DNA from: an uncultured Spartobacteria bacterium
GTDB taxonomy: Bacteria > Verrucomicrobiota > Verrucomicrobiia > Chthoniobacterales > JAATET01
Direction of reading: 5' to 3'
Assembly: GCA_938011325.1 (NCBI GenBank)
Contig: CALLUD010000029.1
Location: 1-64,000 of the forward strand
DNA: 64,000 nucleotides
Under the pieces are notes generated by a model that saw nothing but the letters and a program-made list of their open reading frames with translations, made no database searches and was not told the origin of the DNA. This document shows positions 25,840 to 34,915 of the stretch, piece after piece. The number at the start of each line of letters is the position of its first letter. Within the stretch, counting starts at the first letter, position 1. Made by a program: the position numbers and the translations under genes.

Positions 25840-26355
25840 ATGACGGACATTCGCCCTCAATTGGAAGCATTCTGGGCCATCCTGATCCTGGTTCTGGCGA
25901 TCGGGCCCGTGGGCATTGGGCTCATCTCCTACAATCGCCTCATCGGCCTCCGGCGCGGCCTGCGTGCCACGTGGAGCGATCTCGACGCCCGGCTTCGAGA
26001 CCGCCATGCGCTGGCCCGCAGCATCGCGGAGGCAACGAAGCAGGAACTCCAGGCGTTGATCGACCGCTGCGCGGCAGGCGACAGCTCAATCAAAGCCCGC
26101 GCCGCAAACGAAGCCGTCCTCACCGCGCAGCTTCACGCACTCTCCGACACCCTTTCTCCGGAACTCCGGGAAAAGCTGCACGCTGCCGAGCAGGCCATTC
26201 ACGAGGCCCAGACGGCCTTCAACAAAACCGTCGACGCCTACGAGCGCACACGCCGCTCGTTTCCCGGCAGCATCCCGGCGGGTATCTTCGGATTCGGCAG
26301 TGCCGACCGTTTCGATGCGGATCGCTCTTGCACGGAACCTCCTCACAAGGTCTGA
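25840..26355 (+). CDS. LemA family protein
   Basis: 171 aa. One N-terminal membrane helix (about 10-28), then the LemA pattern 'YNRLIGLRRGLRATWSDLDARLRDRHAL', a long helical section, 'FNKTVDAYERTRRSFPGSI' and 'GIFGFG' near the end. It is topologically a membrane-anchored helical bundle. Biochemical function is unknown for the family. It sits 4 nt after the DoxX gene and 10 nt before the GH92 gene. Confidence 0.85.
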   Translation: MTDIRPQLEAFWAILILVLAIGPVGIGLISYNRLIGLRRGLRATWSDLDARLRDRHALARSIAEATKQELQALIDRCAAGDSSIKARAANEAVLTAQLHALSDTLSPELREKLHAAEQAIHEAQTAFNKTVDAYERTRRSFPGSIPAGIFGFGSADRFDADRSCTEPPHKV

Positions 26356-26365
26356 TTTCCCTTCC

Positions 26366-28648
26366 ATGTTTCCCTCACGTCCTCTCGCAGTCGCCTTCAC
26401 CGCAGCCATCGCCGCGCTTGCCACCCCTGCGCTGGCGGAACTCCCCATCCCCGCTGCATACGTCGATCCCTTCATCGGCACGGGTGCCCATGGTCATGTG
26501 TTCCCGGGCGCGACGGCACCCTTTGGCATGGTGCAGGTCAGTCCCGACACCGGCGTGAACGGATGGGACCGTTGCTCGGGTTATCATGCCGACGATGAAA
26601 CGCTGCTTGGCTTCAGCCACACGCACCTCAGCGGCACGGGCGCCAGCGACATGGGAAACATTCTGTTCCTGCCCACGACCGGCGACATTCCCTGGGATCC
26701 GCGTCCGGCGGGCAATACGGGGAGCGGACTTCGACCCGACGACGGCTACCGCGTGAAGTTCAGCCACAAGAATGAAAAGGCGGAGGTCGGCTACTACCAG
26801 GTGAAGCTCAACGGCTCGAACATCCTGGTCGAGCTCACGGCGACCGATCGCGCCGCGATGCACCGTTACACCTTTCCTCGCGGCGGCAACGCGAGCGTGC
26901 TCATCGACCTCGCGCACAAGATTCATCCCGGCGGAAACCCGCGACTCGAAGGCGCGTTCAAGGTCGAGGACGAATACACGGTAAGCGGCTGGCAGCGCAC
27001 CAACGGCTGGTCGCCCGACAAGACGTTCTATTTCGTCGCGAAATTCTCCGAGCCAATCAAAGGCACGCAAATTCGCATCGAGGGCAACGATGTCGAGGGC
27101 AACAGCGCGGAAGGCGACCGGCTGCGCGCGGCGCTGAATTTCAACGTCGGCTCCAGCAAGCCGATGATCATCAAGGTCGGCCTCTCGCCGAGCAGCGTCG
27201 AGGCGGCGCGCAAGAATCTTGAAGCCGAGATTGGCGCAAAGGATTTCGAGACGGTTCGCCAGGAGACGGTGAACAAATGGAACAAGGAGCTGAGCCGCAT
27301 CGCGATCGACACGAAGGACGACGCGCAGAAACGCATCTTCTACACGGCGCTCTACCACACGATGATCGCGCCGAATCTCTACAACGACGCGGACGGCACG
27401 TTCGTCGGCCCCGATCGCAAGACCCACGAGAATCCCGGCTTCAACTACTATTCGACCTTCTCGCTGTGGGACACGTTCCGTGCGGCACACCCGCTCTTCA
27501 CGCTCATCCAGCCCGAGCGCACCGGGGATTTCATCAAGACCATGCTCAAGCACTTTGAGCTCACCCCCTACAACCAGCTCCCGGTCTGGACGCTCGCCGG
27601 CAACGACACGTGGTGCATGATCGGCTACCACTCCGTGCCGGTGATCACGGACGCCTACTTCAAGGGCTTCCAGGACTTTGATACCAACGCCGCCCTCGAG
27701 GCGATGAAGGCCAGCTCCAATGCCCGCGAAGGCCATGAGCACTACGCGAAAAACGGCTGGGTGCCCGCGAGCGACAACCACGCCCAGGGCGCGTCCCGCA
27801 CGCTCGAATACGCCTACGACGACTGGTGCATCGCCCGGTTCGCCGAGGCCCTCGGCAACAAGGAAGTCGCCGAGGAATACGACAAGCGCGCGCAGAATTT
27901 CCGCAACGTCTTCGACCCGGAAGCCGGCCTCATGCGTGGAAAACTGGCCGACGGCACCTGGAAGGAGCCCTACAAGCCGACGGTCGTCGACACCTCCTCC
28001 TTCACCGAAGGCAACGCCTGGCAGTATTCATGGACCGTCATGCAGGACGTGCCGGCGCTCATCGAGCTGATGGGCGGTCCCGAGAAGTTCACCGCGAAGC
28101 TCGACGAGATGTGGGAGACCGAAAACATGGAATCCCATCTGCCCGATGTCACCGGCCTGATCGGCCAGTATGCCCACGGCAACGAGCCGAGCCACCACGT
28201 CGCCTACCTTTACGACTTCGCGGGCGAGCCGTGGAAGACGCAGAAGTGGGTCCGCCGCGTGATGAACGAGATGTATACCGACAAGCGCGACGGCATTTGC
28301 GGCAACGAAGACTGCGGCCAGATGTCGGCATGGTATGTCTTCAGCGCGCTGGGATTCTATCCCGTGAATCCTTCGAGCGGCATCTACATGATCGGCAGTC
28401 CGCTGTATCCCAAGGCGGCGATCAAGATTGGCCCGCAGAACGACACGAAGGTCTTTACGGTCATCGCCCAGAACAACAGCCCGCAGAACGTTTACATCCA
28501 GTCCGCGACATTGAACGGCAAGCCGCTCGATCGCGCGTGGATCACGCACAAGGAGCTGGCCGCGGGCGGCGAGCTGAAGTTCGTGATGGGTCCGCAGCCG
28601 AACAAGAAATGGGCGGCGACGGAACTGCCACCGGTCATGGGTTACTGA
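26366..28648 (+). CDS. Secreted GH92 alpha-mannosidase
   Basis: 760 aa with a signal peptide ending 'PALA'. GH92 hallmarks: N-terminal 'DPFIGTGAHGHVFPGATAPFGMVQ', 'GYHADDETLLGFSHTHLSGTG', a mid-protein 'FTEGNAWQYSW', then 'GNEPSHHVAYLY' and 'GNEDCGQMSAWYVFSALGFYPV'. These Ca2+-dependent exo-alpha-mannosidases trim mannose from N-glycans or mannans. The linkage specificity cannot be read here. The usual 'GNDDCGQ' reads Gly-Asn-Glu-Asp, so one Asp is replaced by Glu. The product is periplasmic or secreted. The 3' end overlaps the convergent HAD gene by 14 nt. Confidence 0.93.
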   Translation: MFPSRPLAVAFTAAIAALATPALAELPIPAAYVDPFIGTGAHGHVFPGATAPFGMVQVSPDTGVNGWDRCSGYHADDETLLGFSHTHLSGTGASDMGNILFLPTTGDIPWDPRPAGNTGSGLRPDDGYRVKFSHKNEKAEVGYYQVKLNGSNILVELTATDRAAMHRYTFPRGGNASVLIDLAHKIHPGGNPRLEGAFKVEDEYTVSGWQRTNGWSPDKTFYFVAKFSEPIKGTQIRIEGNDVEGNSAEGDRLRAALNFNVGSSKPMIIKVGLSPSSVEAARKNLEAEIGAKDFETVRQETVNKWNKELSRIAIDTKDDAQKRIFYTALYHTMIAPNLYNDADGTFVGPDRKTHENPGFNYYSTFSLWDTFRAAHPLFTLIQPERTGDFIKTMLKHFELTPYNQLPVWTLAGNDTWCMIGYHSVPVITDAYFKGFQDFDTNAALEAMKASSNAREGHEHYAKNGWVPASDNHAQGASRTLEYAYDDWCIARFAEALGNKEVAEEYDKRAQNFRNVFDPEAGLMRGKLADGTWKEPYKPTVVDTSSFTEGNAWQYSWTVMQDVPALIELMGGPEKFTAKLDEMWETENMESHLPDVTGLIGQYAHGNEPSHHVAYLYDFAGEPWKTQKWVRRVMNEMYTDKRDGICGNEDCGQMSAWYVFSALGFYPVNPSSGIYMIGSPLYPKAAIKIGPQNDTKVFTVIAQNNSPQNVYIQSATLNGKPLDRAWITHKELAAGGELKFVMGPQPNKKWAATELPPVMGY

Positions 28649-29294
28649 TCAAGGCGCGGAGTCGCGGGACGGTGATTTCGCGAAGGCTCGCCACGGCAAG
28701 GTCGGCGTGGCCCAGTTGATCGAGCGGGTTCGTCGTCGCGACGGCGACGCACTTCATGCCGCCCGCATGAGCGGCCTCGATGCCCACGAAGGCGTCCTCA
28801 AACACGACACAACGACCGGGCGGCATGCCAAGGCGCTCCGCTGCGAGCAGGAAGATGTCGGGCGCGGGCTTGCCGTGCGTCACATCGTCCCCGGAAACGA
28901 TCGCGCGGAAAAACTCGCGGAAGTTCAGGATCTCCATGATCGCGTCGAGATTTTCCCGGGGCGTCGACGAGCCGACCGCGCACGGGATGCCGGCATCGTG
29001 AAGGGCGACCAGCAATTCCCGCACCCCCGACAGCGGCTCGATGCCGCCCTCACGCACGAGTTCCCGATAGATCGCTTCCTTTCGCGCCCCCAGTTCCGCC
29101 ACCTGCGCCGGCTCCGTCGCCCAGCCGAGGTCCGGAATGATCACCTCGTTCTTCTTTCCAAACCCACGCTTGAAATGCCCCTCGGGCAGCGGAAGGTTGC
29201 GCTCGGCAGCCAGGAGTTCCCAGGACCTCTCGTGCTGCGCCGAGGAATCGATGATTACGCCATCCCAATCAAAAATCGCGCCGAATTCGGTCAT
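28635..29294 (-). CDS. HAD-superfamily phosphatase/phosphomutase, beta-phosphoglucomutase-like
   Basis: 219 aa. HAD motif I 'FDWDGVIID' has both Asp residues. The cap domain occupies about residues 15-85. Motif II is 'VGSSTPREN', motif III Lys lies in 'THGKPAPDIF' and motif IV is 'VVFEDAFVGIEAA'. This is the subfamily of sugar-phosphate phosphatases and beta-phosphoglucomutases; the substrate is open. It is divergent from the lipase-like gene, with only 18 bp between start codons. Confidence 0.88.
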   Translation of the reverse strand: MTEFGAIFDWDGVIIDSSAQHERSWELLAAERNLPLPEGHFKRGFGKKNEVIIPDLGWATEPAQVAELGARKEAIYRELVREGGIEPLSGVRELLVALHDAGIPCAVGSSTPRENLDAIMEILNFREFFRAIVSGDDVTHGKPAPDIFLLAAERLGMPPGRCVVFEDAFVGIEAAHAGGMKCVAVATTNPLDQLGHADLAVASLREITVPRLRALISNP

Positions 29295-29312
29295 GCGGCG
29301 TTCTAGTTGAAA

Positions 29313-30068
29313 ATGGATTCGTCACCCAGCGCAAAGACGGCACTCAGTCGAGCCACCTGCCTGGTCGCCGCGGGCGCGGGCCTGCTTTCCGCCGCACAGG
29401 CGGAGGTGCCAAGGCACGTCGTGCTGGTCCACGGCATCTGGGACACCGCATGGACGCTGCGCGCGATGGAACGCGCGATTCGCGACGCGGGACTGCAGCC
29501 AACGATGGTCACGCTCACACCAAACGACGGCCGCGCGCCTCTCGACGTGCTCGGCGCGCAGGTGCACGAACAGATCAGGGACGTCATTCCCAGCGGAGAA
29601 CGCTTCTCGATGGTCGGGTTCAGCATGGGCGGACTGGTGGCGCGTTCCTATTTGCGGCAATTCGGAGAGCCCGACCGGATGCACACATTTGTGAGCATCG
29701 CCTCGCCGCATCGCGGCACACTGCTCGCAAGGTTTCACTGGCTGCCGGGCGTTCGCGACATGATTCCCGGCAGCGCCTTCCTCCGGTCGATCGACGAGGA
29801 CGCCCCGCGATACTCGAACACGCGCTGGGTCACGATCCGCACGCCGCTGGATTTGATGATCGTTCCATCGGACAGCTCGGCGCTCGAGTGGGCGGAGAAT
29901 CACAGCTTTCCCGTCGTCGCGCATCCGCTGCTCGCCGTTGACGGCCGGGTGATCACCTGCGTGCTTTCCGCGCTCGGCGTCAGCACGATGTCGGCTCCCG
30001 ACGCGCCAGCTTCACGGCGTGCGGAATGGCGCCCGCGACGAATCCCAGGCATTCGACGGCACCGCTAG
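29313..30068 (+). CDS. Secreted alpha/beta-hydrolase, lipase-like
   Basis: 251 aa from ATG 29313 (a TTG at 29307 is also possible). The N-terminal hydrophobic segment ending 'AAQAE' looks like a signal peptide. The oxyanion block is 'VVLVHGIWDTAW', the nucleophile elbow 'GFSMGGLVARSYL' with Ser, and the acidic/His part lies near 'PSDSSALEWAENH'. It resembles triacylglycerol lipases or PGAP1-like esterases. The last 30 residues are Arg/Pro-rich and overlap the antisense mog gene by 89 nt, so the real C-terminus may have been different. Confidence 0.78.
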   Translation: MDSSPSAKTALSRATCLVAAGAGLLSAAQAEVPRHVVLVHGIWDTAWTLRAMERAIRDAGLQPTMVTLTPNDGRAPLDVLGAQVHEQIRDVIPSGERFSMVGFSMGGLVARSYLRQFGEPDRMHTFVSIASPHRGTLLARFHWLPGVRDMIPGSAFLRSIDEDAPRYSNTRWVTIRTPLDLMIVPSDSSALEWAENHSFPVVAHPLLAVDGRVITCVLSALGVSTMSAPDAPASRRAEWRPRRIPGIRRHR

Positions 30069-30459
30069 GCTTTCCCGGCAGCGCGATCACCAGCGAACCA
30101 TCGACGACCGCCGCAAGACCGCGGGAAAGGATGCCATTCGGCGTAATCCGCCGTGACTCGGCGCGCATCGTTTCGCCGAAGCCGGGAATCTCAACCCGCA
30201 TGATCTCGCGCACCGCCTCCGGCGTCACATCCCGTTCGGCGATGCCCGTGCCTCCCGTGGTCAGAATCAACCCGCAGCCCTGCGCGGCGAACGATCGGAT
30301 CGCCTGCTGAATGCGCACCTTGTCGTCGGGCACGATCGCCTCGGCAAGGACGCGCCATCCGCGCTTTCCGCAGTCTTCGCGCAAGGCCGGCCCGCCCGCG
30401 TCTTCGTATTCACCGGCGGCTGCCCGGTCCGAAACCGTGATGATGCCAACGTCGATCAT
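29980..30459 (-). CDS. mog: Molybdopterin adenylyltransferase, MogA/MoaB family
   Basis: 159 aa. It activates molybdopterin by adenylation before molybdate insertion. Family motifs: N-terminal 'GIITVSDRAAAGEYEDAGG', 'LILTTGGTGIAERDVTPEA' and 'ALPGKPSGAVECL'. ATG 30459 overlaps the moaC stop by 4 nt. Last gene of the moaA-moaC-mog operon. It could equally be called MoaB; the two cannot be separated by motif alone. Confidence 0.88.
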   Translation of the reverse strand: MIDVGIITVSDRAAAGEYEDAGGPALREDCGKRGWRVLAEAIVPDDKVRIQQAIRSFAAQGCGLILTTGGTGIAERDVTPEAVREIMRVEIPGFGETMRAESRRITPNGILSRGLAAVVDGSLVIALPGKPSGAVECLGFVAGAIPHAVKLARREPTSC

Positions 30460-30905
30460 TCCTTCGTCTTGGAAACCAGCCGCACTGCGCCGATGACCAT
30501 CGATTTGTCGATCGCCTTGCACATGTCGTAGATCGTGAGCGCCGCCGCGGTCACGCCGGTGAGCGCCTCCATTTCCACGCCCGTCTGCGCCGTCGTGCGC
30601 ACCACGCAGCGAATGCGGATCCCGCGTTGCGTGGATTCAAACGTCACCTCCACGGCGCTGAGCGGCAGCGGATGGCACAATGGAATCAGCTCGCTCGTTT
30701 TCTTGGCCGCCTGAATGCCGGCAATCCGAGCCGTGGCCAGCACGTTTCCTTTCGCGATCTCGTCGGCGGCGATCTTCTCCAGCGTGGCGGGCGCCAGTTC
30801 CATGAAACCCTCCGCGATGGCCTCGCGCTTCTGCACCGGCTTTCCGGAAACGTCGACCATGCGCGCGGCGCCCGTCGCGTCGAGATGGGTGAATTCACTG
30901 CTCAT
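30456..30905 (-). CDS. moaC: Cyclic pyranopterin monophosphate synthase MoaC
   Basis: 149 aa. It converts the MoaA product into cyclic pyranopterin monophosphate. Conserved blocks: 'MVDVSGKPVQKREAIAEG', 'AAKKTSELIPLCHPL' with the active-site His, 'TGVEMEALTGVTAAALTIYDMCKA' and a final 'KAIDKSMVI'. The start overlaps the moaA stop and the end overlaps mog, both by 4 nt, so the three are translationally coupled. Confidence 0.94.
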   Translation of the reverse strand: MSSEFTHLDATGAARMVDVSGKPVQKREAIAEGFMELAPATLEKIAADEIAKGNVLATARIAGIQAAKKTSELIPLCHPLPLSAVEVTFESTQRGIRIRCVVRTTAQTGVEMEALTGVTAAALTIYDMCKAIDKSMVIGAVRLVSKTKE

Positions 30906-31933
30906 CCGCCGATTGCCACCATCTTTCGCCCCGGCACGTAACGGTTGCGGAAGTCGTGTTCCTTCGGTTTTCCCGCCACCACGCCCAGAAAAATCTCCCG
31001 CAGCTCGTCGTCGTCCGCCCCCCTCCGCAGGGCCGGCTTGAGGTCGAATTCCAGATGACTGCCGAGGCAGGGACGCAGCTTCCCGTCGCACGTGAGGCGC
31101 ATCTTGTTGCAGCTCTCGCAGAAATGGACGTTCGTCATCGCACCGATGAAGCCGATCCGCTGGCCGCTGCCACCGAGCCGATGGTAGCTCGCAGGGCCGT
31201 TCGTCCGGAATCCCGGCTCGGGGATCAGACCGCCAAACTCCGCTTCGATCCTGCGCATCACCTCCCCCACCGGGAGAAATCGCCCGTCACTGAGCACGTC
31301 GGCATCCGAGACCGGCATCAACTCGATGAATCGCAGCAACAGGTCCTTGTTCCGCGCGAATTCGATCAATTCGAAAATCGACTTCTCGGACTGGCCACGC
31401 ACCAGCACCGCATTCAGCTTCACCGACTCGAATCCCGCCTCGATCGCGGCGTCGATTCCATCCAGCACCTGCGGAAGGTAGTCACGACCGGTGATCGCGG
31501 CATAATGGCCGCGGTCCAGGGTATCCAGCGAGATGTTGGCCGTGCGCACGCCGCACGCCCTCAGCGCACACGCCATCGTGGAGCCGTCCGCAACGCGATG
31601 GGAAAGGAGGACGCCGTTGGTCGATATGCCAATGTCCTCGATACCGGCGACCTCCCGAAGCATCTCGAAAAACGTCAGCACATCGCGACGCGTCAACGGT
31701 TCGCCACCTGTCACTCGAATCTTCCGCACTCCAAGAGACGCGGCGACACGCACCACGCGGAGGATTTCCTCGTAACTCAGCACCTCCTCACGGGGCAGCC
31801 ATTCCTGAAGCTCGGCCGGCATGCAGTAGGCACAGCGCTCGTTGCATCGATCGGTGATCGACACGCGCAAATAGGAAATCTGATGGCCAAACGCGTCCTG
31901 CACGTGGCGACCATAGGGACTTTCCCTTCGCAT
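30902..31933 (-). CDS. moaA: GTP 3',8-cyclase MoaA
   Basis: 343 aa. Radical SAM enzyme for the first step of molybdenum cofactor synthesis. N-terminal cluster motif 'CNERCAYC', SAM-binding 'VTGGEPL', C-terminal cluster 'CESCNKMRLTCDGKLRPC' and the functional Gly-Gly C-terminus are all present. ATG 31933 gives family length. It is divergent from the Mla-type operon, with 41 bp between. Confidence 0.95.
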   Translation of the reverse strand: MRRESPYGRHVQDAFGHQISYLRVSITDRCNERCAYCMPAELQEWLPREEVLSYEEILRVVRVAASLGVRKIRVTGGEPLTRRDVLTFFEMLREVAGIEDIGISTNGVLLSHRVADGSTMACALRACGVRTANISLDTLDRGHYAAITGRDYLPQVLDGIDAAIEAGFESVKLNAVLVRGQSEKSIFELIEFARNKDLLLRFIELMPVSDADVLSDGRFLPVGEVMRRIEAEFGGLIPEPGFRTNGPASYHRLGGSGQRIGFIGAMTNVHFCESCNKMRLTCDGKLRPCLGSHLEFDLKPALRRGADDDELREIFLGVVAGKPKEHDFRNRYVPGRKMVAIGG

Positions 31934-31974
31934 TTCCACTTCACACCGTTCGTGTCCCCCGCTATCCAACGGAC

Positions 31975-32316
31975 GTGGAAATCCGGAGAACCGAGGAAAA
32001 TGGCGTGAAAATTCTCGAACTCGAGGGAGAAATCGACCTCCACGCCTCGCCCGCACTCCGCGAAAAGCTGCAGGAACTCGTCGCCGAAAAGGCCCCCGCC
32101 GCCCTGGTCGACTTTTCCGCCGTGAAATACATCGACTCCTCCGGTCTCGCGACGCTCGTCGAATACGTGCGCGAGGCAAAAGCTTTCAATGGCCGCTTCG
32201 CTCTGTTCGGACTGCAGCCGAAGGTGAAAATGGTTTTCGAGCTGGTGCGTCTGAACGAGCTCTTCACCATCGCCGACGACAAGGCGCAGGCCATCGCCGC
32301 TGTCCAGGCGTCCTGA
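31975..32316 (+). CDS. STAS-domain protein, MlaB-like
   Basis: 113 aa with a GTG start. A single STAS domain shows 'LELEGEIDLHASPALREKL' and 'YIDSSGLATLVEYVREA', which contains the Ser that anti-sigma-antagonist homologues phosphorylate. Its place as first gene of an Mla-type transporter operon points to an MlaB role, stabilising the ATPase-permease complex, rather than sigma regulation. It lies 13 nt before the permease gene. Confidence 0.85.
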   Translation: MEIRRTEENGVKILELEGEIDLHASPALREKLQELVAEKAPAALVDFSAVKYIDSSGLATLVEYVREAKAFNGRFALFGLQPKVKMVFELVRLNELFTIADDKAQAIAAVQAS

Positions 32317-32329
32317 TTCTCTCCAGCGC

Positions 32330-33073
32330 GTGCGGGACTATCTCACGCTCAACGCCCAAATCCTCTTCTGGATCTTCTTCGCTCCGTTTCGCGGGAAGAG
32401 CCTCCGCCTCTCGGCCGTTTTTCATCAAATGGTCCGGATCGGCGTGCAAGCCGTGCCCATGACCGCCCTCACCTCGCTGAGCATCGGCATCACCCTCGCC
32501 ATGCAGGGGGCGCACGAGCTCTCCCGCATGGGCGCCACCTCCTACGTGCCCGATCTCGTCGGCATGTCGCTCCTGCGCGAACTCGGTCCGCTGCTTGTCG
32601 GTGTGGTCGTGATCGGGCGCAGCGGCTCGGCCGTCACCGCAGAGCTTGGCACCATGAAGGTCTCCGAGGAAATCGAGGCGCTGGAGGTCATGGCCATCAA
32701 TCCCATCCGGTTTCTCGTCGTTCCGCGTTTCCTCGCAATGCTCGTGATGCTGCCGGCGCTCACCGTGTTCGGAAATTACATCGGCATGACGGGCGGCTGG
32801 GCGATCTGCCGCTTCTCCCTCGACATGCCGACGGAGGGTTACATCCGGCGGCTCATCGAGAGTTCGCACGCCATGGATCTCTACAGCGGGATGATCAAGA
32901 GCGTCGTCTTCGCGTGGCTCATCATCACGATCTCCTGTTTTTACGGGCTGAAGGTGAAGGGCGGCGCCGAAGGGGTTGGCCGCGCGACGACACAGTCCGT
33001 CGTCGTCTCGATCCTCACCATGCTCATTGCCGACGCGCTTCTCACCGCGATCTTTTTCGTCATTGAGACATGA
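32330..33073 (+). CDS. mlaE: Lipid-transport ABC permease, MlaE/YrbE family
   Basis: 247 aa, GTG start. About five membrane segments. The family block 'RELGPLLVGVVVIGRSGSAVTAELGTMKVSEEIEALEVM' is complete and 'FVVIET'-type residues close the protein. With the MCE protein and ATPase downstream it forms an inner-membrane phospholipid transporter that maintains outer-membrane asymmetry in related systems. It overlaps the ATPase gene by 4 nt. Confidence 0.93.
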   Translation: MRDYLTLNAQILFWIFFAPFRGKSLRLSAVFHQMVRIGVQAVPMTALTSLSIGITLAMQGAHELSRMGATSYVPDLVGMSLLRELGPLLVGVVVIGRSGSAVTAELGTMKVSEEIEALEVMAINPIRFLVVPRFLAMLVMLPALTVFGNYIGMTGGWAICRFSLDMPTEGYIRRLIESSHAMDLYSGMIKSVVFAWLIITISCFYGLKVKGGAEGVGRATTQSVVVSILTMLIADALLTAIFFVIET

Positions 33074-33906
33074 GTGCGAACGAAAAGGACGACTACAAGG
33101 GCCCCGTCATCGAGGTGCGGGATCTCGTGCGGAAGTTCGGCAACCGCACCGTGCTCAACGGCATTTCGTTCACGGTCGAAAAAGGCGACACCATGATCAT
33201 CATGGGCGGGAGCGGCTGCGGGAAGAGCACGCTGTTGCGGCACATCATCGGCTCGATGAAGCCGACCAGCGGCTCGATCAAGATCTTTGGTCAGGAAATC
33301 ACGACCATGAGCGGTCCCGAGCTGGATCGTCTCCGGCTGCGGTTCGGAATGAACTTCCAGTTTGGCGCGCTGCTGCAGTCGTTGACCGTCGGCGAGAACG
33401 TCGCCCTCCCGCTCATCGAGAACAGCCGGGTCGATCCCGAGATCGTCGATCTCGTGGTCAAGATGAAGCTCGAGCTCGTCGGCCTCACCGGCTTCGAGCA
33501 TCTCAAGCCCGCCGAGATCAGCGGCGGCATGCGCAAGCGCGTCGGGCTCGCCCGCGCCGTCGCGCTCGATCCCGAGCTCCTTTTCAGCGACGAGCCGACG
33601 AGCGGGCTGGACCCCATCATGACCGCCGTGATCGACCAGCTCACCCTCGATCTCACGCGCAAGCTCGACATGACCGCGGTGGTCGTCACCCACGACATGA
33701 CCAGCGCTTTCCGAATCGGAACGAAGATGATAATGCTCGGCGCCGGCCCGAAGCAGGGAACAATCATCGCAATGGGAACGCCCGAGGAAATCCGAAACTC
33801 CGACAACCCGGAGGTGCAGCAATTCATCAACGGCCATCCCGACGGGCCGATCCCGCTCAAACTCGCGAAGGAAGACTACATCGACCGGTTGCTTGACGAA
33901 CCATGA
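33070..33906 (+). CDS. mlaF: Lipid-transport ABC ATPase, MlaF-like
   Basis: 278 aa. Walker A 'GGSGCGKSTL', Q-loop region 'FQFGALLQSLTV', signature 'ISGGMRKRVGLARA' and Walker B 'LLFSDEPTSGLDP', followed by the switch His in 'VVTHDM'. It is the energy-coupling partner of the permease. Both ends overlap neighbouring genes by 4 nt. Confidence 0.94.
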   Translation: MSANEKDDYKGPVIEVRDLVRKFGNRTVLNGISFTVEKGDTMIIMGGSGCGKSTLLRHIIGSMKPTSGSIKIFGQEITTMSGPELDRLRLRFGMNFQFGALLQSLTVGENVALPLIENSRVDPEIVDLVVKMKLELVGLTGFEHLKPAEISGGMRKRVGLARAVALDPELLFSDEPTSGLDPIMTAVIDQLTLDLTRKLDMTAVVVTHDMTSAFRIGTKMIMLGAGPKQGTIIAMGTPEEIRNSDNPEVQQFINGHPDGPIPLKLAKEDYIDRLLDEP

Positions 33907-34847
33907 AGAAACTCGGAGACGCTGCCATTGCCCTTGTTGTCGTCGCGTGCAGCGTCGTCCTGCTGCTTGCGCTCGCCTTTTCGCTCCAGGGAAATCCCTT
34001 TGCCAAACCGTCGCGGACCCTGCGGGCACAGTTCACCGACATCACCGGCATCCAGCGCAGCTCGCTCGTCAAATACGGCGGGGCCACCGCCGGCAACGTC
34101 GAGTCGGTGCGCATGCTCAGCCCGGAGGAACGGGCGAAGTCCGCGAATCCCGCGATGACCGTGGAGATTCTCATGGCGCTCGGTCCCCAGGTGCCGGAGC
34201 TCAACGAAGGCATTGTCGCGAGCATCGCCTCCGACACGCTGCTCAGCGATAAATTCGTCCTCCTTTCGGGAGGCGACCCCTCGGCGCCCGTGCTCGCAAA
34301 TGGCGCCCTCGTGCCGAGCATTCCCCCCGTCACCTTCGATGCAATCCTCCGCGACCTCGATGAAACGCTCGACGCGATCAATTCCCTCGCCGGCGATGCG
34401 CGAAAGGAAGGCCTTTCCTCCCGCATCGACGCGCTCATGACACAGCTTGAAGCCACGTTGAACGAGGTACGCGGGCTCATTGGCGGCGCGAACACCATGG
34501 TCGACGAAGGCCGCGGACTCGTGAAGAACGGCAACACCCTCATCGCGGAAGCCGGCGAACTCGTCACCGATGGCCGCGGGCTGATTTCCGAAACCCGCGA
34601 ACCGCTGAAAAACCTGCTCAGCGATTTGTCCGACGCCGCGCAGAAGCTCGACGATCTGGCACAGCGTGCCGACAAGCTCCTCAAGGAAAACGAAGGCAAT
34701 CTCAACGCCACGTTCTCGGACGGCCGCAAGGCCGTCGCCGACCTCAAGATCGCCGCCGCCTCCGCGCGTGAGTTGATCGACAGCCTGAAGGCCCGCCCGC
34801 AGCAACTCATCTGGGGCCCCGGCCGCCAGAAAAAGGAAAACCGCTGA
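33903..34847 (+). CDS. mlaD: MCE-domain protein, MlaD-like
   Basis: 314 aa. N-terminal membrane helix (about 7-28), then an MCE domain ('LRAQFTDITGIQRSSLVKYGGATAGNVESV'), then a long helical, coiled-coil-like tail (about 150-300) with many Leu/Glu/Asp repeats. MCE proteins form hexameric rings that guide lipids through the periplasm. No mlaA or mlaC homologue is in the window. It is followed by the 21-bp repeat array. Confidence 0.9.
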   Translation: MKKLGDAAIALVVVACSVVLLLALAFSLQGNPFAKPSRTLRAQFTDITGIQRSSLVKYGGATAGNVESVRMLSPEERAKSANPAMTVEILMALGPQVPELNEGIVASIASDTLLSDKFVLLSGGDPSAPVLANGALVPSIPPVTFDAILRDLDETLDAINSLAGDARKEGLSSRIDALMTQLEATLNEVRGLIGGANTMVDEGRGLVKNGNTLIAEAGELVTDGRGLISETREPLKNLLSDLSDAAQKLDDLAQRADKLLKENEGNLNATFSDGRKAVADLKIAAASARELIDSLKARPQQLIWGPGRQKKENR

Positions 34848-34915
34848 GCCGTCAGCGTCGTCGTCGATTTCACCGGCATTGCGCCAACCCCGCGCGACGC
34901 TTGCACACGTCCGTC